A stretch of 13,467 nt of DNA, from NCBI GenBank assembly GCA_900541195.1, contig UQIY01000051.1:1-13467 (forward strand), given 5' to 3'. The stretch is from an uncultured Collinsella sp. (lineage in GTDB: Bacteria > Actinomycetota > Coriobacteriia > Coriobacteriales > Coriobacteriaceae). Position numbers and translations under genes: made by a program. Below the pieces are notes generated by a model. The model did not search any database and had not been told where the DNA came from. It saw only the letters and a program-made list of their open reading frames with translations. Below are positions 1 to 5,691 of this stretch, in pieces (position 1 is the first letter of the stretch; each line of letters opens with the position of its first letter).

Positions 1-110
1 AACGTACTGCCCTCACACAATCAGAGCCCGCTGAGCCCCCTTCGATTTGAAGCTCGCGGGACCATCGAAACCCGCTTGAAATTATTTGTTATGGCAGTTG
101 CTTCTCCCGA

Positions 111-182
111 CGGTTTTCAACCCTTCCCACAGCCTACGGGCAGGGTGCAAAGCCCTTCGGCTGTGGAAAGCGTTGAAAACCG
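111..182. repeat. Long imperfect hairpin in a gene-free stretch
   Basis: Positions 111-121 (CGGTTTTCAAC) pair perfectly with 172-182. Inside, 124-134 pairs with 159-168 with one bulged base, and 138-141 (GGGC) pairs with 152-155, leaving a 10-nt loop. Neither flank has a T-tract, so it does not look like an intrinsic terminator. The rest of 1-285 shows no convincing gene: open frames are short, without a ribosome site or recognisable product. The element could be the folded part of a small RNA or a dispersed palindrome. Confidence 0.5.
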
Positions 183-285
183 CTTTCCGGAGATGAAGGA
201 CATGTGAATCCGAGAATTCCCGAAAAATTGTCTTAGAAATATATTTCACCCCCATTTCGCCCCTCCAGAGGGCGACAGAGGCGCT

Positions 286-326
286 GGAAAACAAAACAGG
301 TCAGAGGATTTATACCCCCTGACCTG
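286..326 (-). terminator. Intrinsic terminator of the tRNA-Thr gene
   Basis: On the minus strand, an 8-bp perfect stem (CAGGTCAG, 319-326, with CTGACCTG, 297-304) is followed by TTTTGTTTTCC (296 down to 286). It starts 11 bases past the CCA end of the tRNA, as expected for a single-tRNA transcription unit. Confidence 0.75.
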
Positions 327-336
327 CTAATTTCGA

Positions 337-412
337 TGGAGCCAGCGACCGGGCTCGAACCGGTGACCCCCGCTTTACGAGAGCGGTGCTCTACCAACTG
401 AGCTACGCTGGC
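337..412 (-). tRNA. tRNA-Thr (anticodon CGT)
   Basis: The minus strand gives a complete 76-nt cloverleaf. The acceptor stem is GCCAGCG/CGCTGGC, the D arm is GCTC...GAGC, and the anticodon stem is CCGCT/AGCGG with loop CTCGTAA. The T arm is ACCGG-TTCGAGC-CCGGT and the 3' end is TCCA, with CCA encoded in the DNA. The anticodon CGT (bases 34-36) reads the threonine codon ACG. The gene stands alone, with its own promoter and terminator, and is divergent from the EIIB-like gene to its right. Confidence 0.95.
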
Positions 413-451
413 GGCCATGTGATGGCGCAACTGAGGCGTCAACGGCTGTCT

Positions 452-480
452 ATGATACGGGACATCGCACATCCGCGCAA
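452..480 (-). promoter_or_regulatory. Promoter of the tRNA-Thr gene
   Basis: On the minus strand a -35 TTGCGC (480-475) and a -10 TATCAT (457-452) are separated by exactly 17 bases. The start point would lie about 30 bases before the tRNA 5' end, a normal leader length. Confidence 0.6.
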
Positions 481-619
481 GTGTTCTGACGGCTTTTCTC
501 ACTTTAAATGCACTAATATTAGAGGCGTGATGTCTGCGGCGTCCATCTGGCGCTTGACCAGCTGTTGAGTTGGTGGTCGACGTCCCGCTCGTATGGGTCT
601 CAAACGGAATGGGGCAGCC

Positions 620-1102
620 ATGGCTCAACCCAAGATCCTTCTCACACGTATCGACGACCGTTTCATTTACGGACAAGACGTTGAGCTGTGGAACGAAGCC
701 GTGGGTTCCAACCTTGTCCTAATCGTCAACGATGAGATCGCGGCAGATTCGCGCCAATGGGCACCCATGAGGGTGGCGGCGCCAGAAGGCGTTTGGACGC
801 GGTTTTTCTCGGTACAAAAGGCCATCGACATCATTCATACCGCAACGCCTCGCCAATTGATTCTGATCATGGTGGCCTCACCCTCCGATGCGCTCGCGCT
901 GGTTAAGGGCGGTGTGCCAATAACCAAGATTAGTATCGGCCATATGCGGGCGGGGGAGGGCAAGCGCTCTGCAACGCCTGCCGTTGCCGTAGGCGATACA
1001 GACATCGCCGCCTTCAAAGAGTTGCAAAAGCTCGGTATAGAGCTAGAAATCCGCCATCTCCCCAGTTCCGCCCCCGATCCCATCGGCAATCTGTTCAACT
1101 GA
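620..1102 (+). CDS. Orphan PTS EIIB-like protein (mannose/sorbose/Aga family) lacking the catalytic His
   Basis: This 160-residue protein has the length and pattern of the EIIB domain of the mannose-fructose-sorbose PTS family. By recall it is closest to AgaV/AgaB (N-acetylgalactosamine EIIB): residues 10-19 correspond to the family block RIDxRLIHGQ, 31-42 (NLVLIVNDEIAA) to the NLVLVANDEVAE block, and 95-110 to KGGVP...IGHM. In the family the His of the IHGQ motif carries the phosphate; here the motif is FIYGQ, with Tyr17 encoded by TAC at 668-670, one base from CAC (His). The protein therefore should not transfer phosphate in the usual way. No EIIA, EIIC or EIID partner lies nearby. Start 620 was chosen over the in-frame ATG at 593 because residue 1 then matches the family's N-terminus. 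It could be a regulatory or sugar-sensing relic, or a decaying gene, although the frame is intact and other blocks are conserved. Confidence 0.8.
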   Translation: MAQPKILLTRIDDRFIYGQDVELWNEAVGSNLVLIVNDEIAADSRQWAPMRVAAPEGVWTRFFSVQKAIDIIHTATPRQLILIMVASPSDALALVKGGVPITKISIGHMRAGEGKRSATPAVAVGDTDIAAFKELQKLGIELEIRHLPSSAPDPIGNLFN

Positions 1103-1137
1103 TCCCTTGGGGACGGAGGAAAACGGATCATTTTGCC
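1100..1137 (+). terminator. Possible weak terminator after the EIIB-like gene
   Basis: A 6-bp stem (TGATCC 1100-1105 with GGATCA 1125-1130) overlaps the stop codon and is followed by TTTTGCC. The loop is long (19 nt) and the T-tract short, so this is a weak candidate. Confidence 0.25.
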
Positions 1138-1167
1138 TTCGTAGGGGATCTGTGTGGCGCTGTCCGC

Positions 1168-1321
1168 CAAAACTATGCCGGTTTACTACGATGAATTGCT
1201 TATCGCCGAGCATGCCAAATTTGCAGAGAATAAAACCGCAGGTAGACGAGTTGCTAATTTTTTATAAACCAGCGCGTGGTCGGACATAGTGGGTTCATCG
1301 TAGTAATTCGGCATAGTTTTG
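1168..1321. mobile_element. MITE-like foldback element with 28-bp terminal inverted repeats
   Basis: Positions 1168-1195 and 1294-1321 are inverted copies matching at 26 of 28 bases; the mismatches are two adjacent internal positions. The tips read CAAAACTATGCCG. The interior, about 98 bp, is not palindromic. Both ends can be read inward as short open frames sharing ATGCC followed by codons for YYDE: plus strand from GTG 1154 (37 codons) or ATG 1175 to the stop at 1265-1267, and minus strand from ATG at 1314 to the stop at 1186 (42 codons). Neither has a clear ribosome site, so they are probably by-products of the repeat. No obvious target-site duplication flanks it. The size and architecture fit a non-autonomous transposable element, or a large transcript hairpin. 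Confidence 0.55.
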
Positions 1322-1367
1322 TTATGTCACCAATTCGGTGGCATCGAAAAGAAGGATTTAGGCATGA

Positions 1368-1404
1368 AGCAGCGCCCGTCGGCGGTGTGCCGGCGGGCGC
1401 TGCT
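1368..1404 (-). terminator. Strong GC-rich hairpin at the 3' end of galM
   Basis: AGCAGCGCCCG (1368-1378) pairs perfectly with 1394-1404; after a one-base mismatch, CGGC (1380-1383) pairs with GCCG (1389-1392), leaving a 5-nt loop. It lies about 24 bases past the galM stop on the minus strand. The following minus-strand tract is only moderately T-rich, so termination or 3' protection are both possible. Confidence 0.6.
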
Positions 1405-1427
1405 GTGTGATATGTTGTGTTATGGGC

Positions 1428-2480
1428 TTAGTGCCTCATAAAGTGGTACTCGATCACATTGCTGTAGGGGTGACCCGGGCCCAAGATGCCCTGCGGGAAC
1501 AGCGGCTGGTGCGGCGTGTCGGGGTACATCTCGGCCTCGAGGGCAAAGCCGGCACCCCAACCATAGTTGGCATCGTCCTTGGCGTGCTCGTCGCCCAGCC
1601 AGTTGCCGGTGTAGAGCTGCACGCCCGGGGCGGTGGTGTAGTAGTCCAGCTCACGACCGGTCCACATCTCCTCGACGTGCATCGCACGGCGCAGGTTGCG
1701 ACCGTACTGATAGCCATCGATGCACAGGCAGTGGTCGTAGCCACGGGCCTGCTTGATCTGCGGGTCGTCGGCCTCCATGCCGGGTGCGACGGGGCGCAGC
1801 TCGCGAAAGTCAAACGGTGTTCCCTCGACCGGAGCGATTTCGCCGGTGGGGATGTTCTGCTCGTTAATGGGCAAGTAGTGGGCAGCGTTGGCGATAAAGA
1901 AGTGCTCACAGTCCATGCCGGCGTTATGGCCGGCAAGGTTAAAGTACGTGTGGTTGGTCATGGACACGTAGGTGGCGCGGTCGCTCTCGCAACCATACTC
2001 GATGCGGAAGACGCCGGTGCGCGTAACGGTAAACACAGCCGTAAAGGTTCGGTTGCCGGGCAGGCCCAGCTCGCCATCCTTAAGCGAGGTGGTCATGCGC
2101 ACGGCGTTGTGAGTCTCGTCGAGCTCAACGTCCCATACGCGCTTGTGCAGACCATGCTCAAGATCGCTGTGCAGGTTGTTGACGCCTTCGTTGGCCGGCA
2201 TGTGCCAGTCCGTGCCGTCGATGGTGATCGTGGCGCCCGCGGTGCGGTTTGCCACGGGGCCGATGGTCGCGCCAAAGCAGGCGGGGTTGTCAAAGTAATC
2301 CTCGAGCTTATCGAAGCCCAGCACCACATCGCGCACGTTGCCGGGAATATCGGGCACATCGATACCCAGCACGGTGGCGCCATAGTCCATAATGCGAACG
2401 CAGATCTCGGGCCCGTTGAGGGTGTAACGATGAACGGAGGTGCCGCACGGCGCGGTGCCGAAAAGCTCGGAAGTGATCAT
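1428..2480 (-). CDS. galM: Aldose 1-epimerase (mutarotase)
   Basis: This cytoplasmic enzyme interconverts the alpha and beta anomers of galactose, glucose and related aldoses. The 350-residue product has the family's usual length and all the active-site blocks: NNLHSD (His104), NHTYFNLAGH (His177, the usual catalytic acid), RGYDHC (Asp249) and FALEAE (Glu315, the usual catalytic base). These correspond to His96, His170, Asp243 and Glu304 of the Lactococcus enzyme. The ATG at 2480 was chosen over an upstream in-frame ATG at 2540 because AGGA lies five bases before it and the first 20 residues of the longer form are unlike the family. It is divergent from a DeoR-family repressor, which may control it. 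It probably supports use of the galactose and lactose handled by the lac genes further right. Confidence 0.93.
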   Translation of the reverse strand: MITSELFGTAPCGTSVHRYTLNGPEICVRIMDYGATVLGIDVPDIPGNVRDVVLGFDKLEDYFDNPACFGATIGPVANRTAGATITIDGTDWHMPANEGVNNLHSDLEHGLHKRVWDVELDETHNAVRMTTSLKDGELGLPGNRTFTAVFTVTRTGVFRIEYGCESDRATYVSMTNHTYFNLAGHNAGMDCEHFFIANAAHYLPINEQNIPTGEIAPVEGTPFDFRELRPVAPGMEADDPQIKQARGYDHCLCIDGYQYGRNLRRAMHVEEMWTGRELDYYTTAPGVQLYTGNWLGDEHAKDDANYGWGAGFALEAEMYPDTPHQPLFPQGILGPGHPYSNVIEYHFMRH

Positions 2481-2625
2481 TTGGTTCCTAACATCGAGGT
2501 ATTTCGGACAAACTGTAGCGCGAACAGGCGAGATTATCACTACACCCCACTAAAGCAGGGGGTATTTTTCTCAAAAAAGTGATGATTGGAGCTGTGCGGG
2601 CGTTCATTTTTGACGCGCACGAGTC

Positions 2626-2634
2626 TGATACAAT
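2626..2634 (+). promoter_or_regulatory. Extended -10 promoter of the DeoR-family gene
   Basis: TGATACAAT is an extended -10 (TG, one base, TACAAT) about 53 bases before the GTG start. No good -35 exists; T-rich sequence at 2607-2613 is the nearest match, which is typical of extended -10 promoters. The divergent galM promoter is less clear: a minus-strand GATAAT-like -10 lies near 2533-2538, next to CCCCA...GGGG symmetry at 2546-2564 that might be a repressor site. Confidence 0.45.
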
Positions 2635-2686
2635 TTGTTCGTTACTGTTTGAATGATATGCGCGCAAAGAACGGCGAGGATTCATC

Positions 2687-3451
2687 GTGATTAAGGCAGA
2701 GCGACAGGATAAGGTTCGTCAGCTGCTCGAAGAGCAGGGTACGGTCTCGGTCAAGGAGATTTCGGATGCGCTGGGCGTTTCGGATATGACGATTCGCCGC
2801 GACCTTGAGGAACTTGCGAGCCTGGGCGAGATCGAGCGCGTGCACGGCGGCGCCCGTAGTGCACAGGGACGTCCCCACGCTATGTTGCGCCATGAGTATT
2901 CGCACAGCGAAAAGCGCACTAAGCATGCCGAGGAAAAGATGCAAATCGCGCGCCGCGCTGTGGAGCTTATCGAGGAAGGCTCGACCATCTTTTTGGGTAC
3001 GGGCACCACGGTTGAGCAGATGGCTTCGATACTGCCGGCATTTCGCCTGCGTATCGTGACCAATTCGCTTTCGGTGTTTAACCTGCTCGAGGCGCGCGAA
3101 GATTGCGACCTGTGCCTCGTGGGCGGTATGTACCGTCGCCGCACCGCCGCTTTTGTGGGACCAACGGCCGAGGATACCCTGCGTGCACTGGGTATCGACG
3201 CTGCGTTTATCGGCGCCAACGGCATCTTGGACGGTGACGTATCTACGTCCAACATGGACGAGGGCCGTATCCAGCAGCTCGCCTTTAGCAAGGCAGACTC
3301 GCGCTACTTGATCGCCGATTCAAGCAAGATTGGCAAGCGCGACTTCTACACCTTCTGCCGCCTGGACAATTTGGACGCCGTGGTGTGCGAGCCGGGTATT
3401 ACCGCCGAGGATCGCGCCGCCATCGAGGAACACACGCAGGTCATCTGCTAG
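2687..3451 (+). CDS. DeoR/GlpR-family sugar-phosphate-responsive repressor
   Basis: This 254-residue protein has the standard DeoR layout and length. Residues 1-57 are a winged helix-turn-helix with the family signature (VSVKEISDALGVSDMTIRRDL, about 20-40, ending in RVHGGA at 51-56). Residues about 75-235 are the sugar-phosphate-binding domain, with GTGTTV (104-109), VTNSL (124-128), GGMYR (146-150), FIGANG (174-179) and DSSKIGK (211-217). The start is GTG at 2687, with GAGGA six bases upstream. It is transcribed divergently from galM across about 206 bp, so galM is the likeliest target, with a phosphorylated sugar such as a galactose or tagatose phosphate as inducer; the sugar is inferred. 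LacR, GatR and AgaR are relatives with the same fold. Confidence 0.9.
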   Translation: MIKAERQDKVRQLLEEQGTVSVKEISDALGVSDMTIRRDLEELASLGEIERVHGGARSAQGRPHAMLRHEYSHSEKRTKHAEEKMQIARRAVELIEEGSTIFLGTGTTVEQMASILPAFRLRIVTNSLSVFNLLEAREDCDLCLVGGMYRRRTAAFVGPTAEDTLRALGIDAAFIGANGILDGDVSTSNMDEGRIQQLAFSKADSRYLIADSSKIGKRDFYTFCRLDNLDAVVCEPGITAEDRAAIEEHTQVIC

Positions 3452-3550
3452 CTAGCGCTGCAGGCGATACTTCCGCTCTCTGACGTGGTGAGGGATTATC
3501 GCATCAACGCAACGCGACATGAAGCGCAAATGGGGACTTCACTATCAAAT

Positions 3551-3609
3551 TGTCTCAATCTGTAACAGTTAGGACTTAAAAACTCGGCTACGTGTTACAG
3601 ATCGAGACA
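3551..3609. repeat. Palindromic repeat, copy A (single)
   Basis: TGTCTCAATCTGTAACA (3551-3567) pairs with 3593-3609 with one G-T mismatch, around a 25-nt loop. It lies between the convergent DeoR-family and GntR genes, where it could act as a shared transcript-end structure. The same arms and loop length recur at 8374, 8454, 13183, 13264 and 13344. Confidence 0.85.
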
Positions 3610-3623
3610 AAAGAAAAAGAACA

Positions 3624-4343
3624 TTAGGACTTGAAAATAAAGTTTTGATAAGGGATTTGTCCAGTTAAGACGGTGCGGCAAGTAATGGCAATTAATTTGC
3701 CTCCGGAGTCATAAGCATGACGAGTTAGTTCGATGACCGGAAGTTTTGCAACACCATAATTGCTGGCTTCGGAATCGCTAAGCTGACGTGCTCTATAGCT
3801 TTCTCGAGCAGATTGGACAGACTTGGACAACTCGTCCATGATTTTGCTAAATGCCTGAAAATCTAACTGATTATTCGGAACGCGCGACTTTGAAATGAAG
3901 AACGTATCAGCGCCTATGAAGCTGCCTTCAAGTTCGTAGGTCAGTTCAAGACGCTGAATCTCATCACGACTTTGGCATCCAAATTGCTGGAGCATCATTA
4001 CGGAAATTGGACGACCTGATGTGCGGCCGCCGAAATGTTTGGTGATGGTATCCGGATCAACACCATCGCAATGGCTTGCAAAGTCAAAGTCTAAAAGTGA
4101 ATTGAGCTCGCTAACGCGTTTCGGTGCAACAAACGATCCCTTACCTTGGATTCGATAGATACTTCCACGACGCTCCAGCTCACTCATGGCAAGTCGGACG
4201 GTTGTTCTGCTTACGGCGTATTCGTCGCAAAGTTCCATTTCTGTTGGAAGTTTATCGTCTGCTTGATATACATCGACGATCTGCTTGAGCAGCGCGTCGG
4301 TGAGCTGTAAATAGAGTGGCCGTTTTTCGTGTGTATCGAGCAT
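3624..4343 (-). CDS. GntR/HutC-family transcriptional regulator
   Basis: This 239-residue protein has an N-terminal GntR winged helix (residues about 8-74, with LPTEMELCDEYAVSRTTVR at 32-50 and RIQGKGSFV at 64-72) and a C-terminal UTRA effector domain (about 85-235, ending SGGKLIAITCRTVLTG). HutC-type proteins bind sugar phosphates or similar small molecules and usually repress neighbouring uptake genes. ATG 4343 is preferred because GAGG sits five bases before it; an ATG at 4361 would add six residues. It follows the TIM-barrel-like gene on the same strand with a 72-bp gap and no strong terminator, so the two are probably cotranscribed, giving autoregulation through the palindrome at 5383-5400. 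Its base composition is more AT-rich than that of the lac genes. Confidence 0.9.
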   Translation of the reverse strand: MLDTHEKRPLYLQLTDALLKQIVDVYQADDKLPTEMELCDEYAVSRTTVRLAMSELERRGSIYRIQGKGSFVAPKRVSELNSLLDFDFASHCDGVDPDTITKHFGGRTSGRPISVMMLQQFGCQSRDEIQRLELTYELEGSFIGADTFFISKSRVPNNQLDFQAFSKIMDELSKSVQSARESYRARQLSDSEASNYGVAKLPVIELTRHAYDSGGKLIAITCRTVLTGQIPYQNFIFKS

Positions 4344-4415
4344 TGAAGCCTCAGTTTGCATGTTGGTGGTATCCGATGGGTGCCTCAGTCGGGATGTAGC
4401 GTGGGCGAGGCTACC

Positions 4416-5336
4416 TTAACGTATCACAGAGCGGCTCAGCATGACGATCTGATGCCTGTAGCCACGAAGGGCTTGTCCAAGCGTGAAGATATTCTGGGGC
4501 AGACAAATACCGTTCATGGAGTCCCCGATATGTTGGAGGTCAGCGCCAGCGGCTTTTGCTGCAAGGCCTATTTTCTTAATGGTCTCGCTGTCGCAGGAGT
4601 CTTGACTTGTCCCGTTCGCCGCCATGACGAGAACCTTTTCTTCAATTGACTTGTCTACGTTGTGGGATCGTACAAAGTCTACGATGGCGCGCAAGTCTGC
4701 TTCTTGGAAGCAAGGGACAGTGTAGGGGGCTGGCACGAGAAGGATGTCGACGCCGAGATCAACAAACTTGCGCGCTATTTCGAGTGTCATGACAGGTTCC
4801 GCAACGCCCGCTCCATGCATTTTCCCGGCTATGACCAGGCCATCGAAATGCTCTTTGGAGAGTTTAATCGAATGGGCGATTGCATCGTTGGAGACGCCAG
4901 TTCCAGGGTTGCCTGTGAGGCAAATAAAATCAAATCCGAGTTCGTTGGCCTTTTCTAGGGTCTTGGGAGAGACGCGCCGACCCATAGGGATTTCTGTACG
5001 GGATTCAGACATTTCAGCCTCAATATCAACTGGTTCCAGATTGACGCCAATGGGCCTTCCGCATGCTCGCTTCACCCAAGTGACCGGGTTTTCGGTGAGT
5101 TCATCCGGAATGCCGGCAATCACTGGATTGAACACATCGAGCGCGTTAAACAGAAGCAGGTCGGCACCTGCGGCACGTTCGATTTCGGCATTAGTAACGC
5201 CGCCGAGAAATTGGGAAGAGGGTACGTTTTCTGCCATGATGGTACGTCCCTCGGAAGCCAGAATTGCCTGCTTTAGATCCATGGGTGACGTGGCGGCAAA
5301 ATCGGATGCGGACATGTTCAGCAATCGTTTGGGCAT
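4416..5336 (-). CDS. Conserved TIM-barrel-like protein of unknown function, PTS-associated
   Basis: This 306-residue protein has no signal peptide or membrane segment and looks like a cytoplasmic (beta/alpha) barrel. Strongly patterned blocks are RTIMAENV (31-38), GGVTNAEIERAAGADLLLFN (45-64), GRPIGVNLEP (93-102), LGFDFICLTGNPGTGVSN (133-150), VIAGKMHGAG (168-177), GVDILLVPAP (195-204), VLVMAANGTSQDS (235-247) and DLQHIGDS (266-273). By recall it matches a family often labelled haloacid-dehalogenase-like, now a domain of unknown function (DUF7916, not verified), frequently next to PTS genes; the dehalogenase label is not supported, since no DxDx(T/V) motif is seen at the N-terminus. AAAGGAAG lies just before the ATG. 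It is divergent from the EIICB gene and upstream of the GntR gene. A role as a sugar-phosphate-converting enzyme (aldolase, epimerase or mutase) is inference only. Confidence 0.8.
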   Translation of the reverse strand: MPKRLLNMSASDFAATSPMDLKQAILASEGRTIMAENVPSSQFLGGVTNAEIERAAGADLLLFNALDVFNPVIAGIPDELTENPVTWVKRACGRPIGVNLEPVDIEAEMSESRTEIPMGRRVSPKTLEKANELGFDFICLTGNPGTGVSNDAIAHSIKLSKEHFDGLVIAGKMHGAGVAEPVMTLEIARKFVDLGVDILLVPAPYTVPCFQEADLRAIVDFVRSHNVDKSIEEKVLVMAANGTSQDSCDSETIKKIGLAAKAAGADLQHIGDSMNGICLPQNIFTLGQALRGYRHQIVMLSRSVIR

Positions 5337-5382
5337 TATTACTTCCTTTGACTAGAGTGACAGGCTTGTGACATTGTCCCTA

Positions 5383-5400
5383 ATATTGTTACAACAATAT
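5383..5400. promoter_or_regulatory. Perfect 18-bp palindrome, likely GntR operator
   Basis: ATATTGTT (5383-5390), two bases (AC), then AACAATAT (5393-5400): a perfect inverted repeat with a TTGT...ACAA core. It lies at or just after the predicted start point of the minus-strand operon, a typical repressor position. A weaker relative (TACAA, five bases, TTGTA; 5433-5447) lies upstream. Confidence 0.6.
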
Positions 5401-5409
5401 ATTTAATAT

Positions 5410-5437
5410 GTTATATCCAATCGGTAAACGGTTACAA
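5410..5437 (-). promoter_or_regulatory. Predicted promoter of the TIM-barrel/GntR operon
   Basis: On the minus strand a -35 TTGTAA (5437-5432), a 16-base spacer and a -10 TATAAC (5415-5410). The cre-like site at 5423-5436 overlaps the -35 and spacer, and the 18-bp palindrome lies just downstream. Confidence 0.4.
5423..5436. promoter_or_regulatory. cre-like / LacI-family operator
   Basis: GGTAAACGGTTACA matches the catabolite-response consensus TGWAANCGNTNWCA at 13 of 14 positions and has the central CG typical of LacI-family sites. It overlaps the predicted promoter of the minus-strand operon, so catabolite repression or control by a LacI-type regulator is plausible. Confidence 0.45.
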
Positions 5438-5524
5438 ACTTATTGTACTGCTCCAAAAAATAGCTATTAGCTGGACAAATCTAAAATTAAGCAACTGCCG
5501 TTCACCGAATAAAGATTTAAATTC

Positions 5525-5553
5525 TTGACATGTCGACAAAGTGGAAAAAGAAT
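5525..5553 (+). promoter_or_regulatory. Predicted promoter of the EIICB gene
   Basis: A consensus -35 TTGACA (5525-5530), a 17-base spacer and a weaker -10 AAGAAT (5548-5553). It would give a leader of about 130 nt before the start codon. The surrounding 5341-5660 region is markedly AT-rich and holds no gene. Confidence 0.4.
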
Positions 5554-5691
5554 TGGTTATGACAAATCGCGCAAATGATATTACATTTCGCACGAGAACG
5601 TATTCACTTACATAAGCGGATACAAACTGGGATGACGACGGTTGAATCCGGATAAATCGTTGTGTGCCCGGCAATCATGAAAGGATGCGTT

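Noticed and set aside
233..676. A 147-codon minus-strand frame containing VAQLVEHRSRKAGVTGSSPV
   Set aside because: This peptide is the translation of the tRNA itself (337-412) and is a known annotation artefact; the frame has no ribosome site.
1154..1267. A 37-codon GTG-start small protein gene
   Set aside because: It lies mostly within the foldback element, and its inverted partner encodes the same peptide start on the other strand, so it is better explained as repeat sequence. A weak AGGGGA upstream leaves some doubt.
1407..2582. A 391-codon plus-strand frame
   Set aside because: It is antisense to galM, which has all the catalytic motifs; long antisense frames are common in GC-rich coding DNA.
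4416..5336. A haloacid dehalogenase-like hydrolase label for the TIM-barrel-like protein
   Set aside because: No N-terminal DxDx(T/V) motif or other HAD motifs are present; the repeated strand-helix blocks look like a barrel instead.
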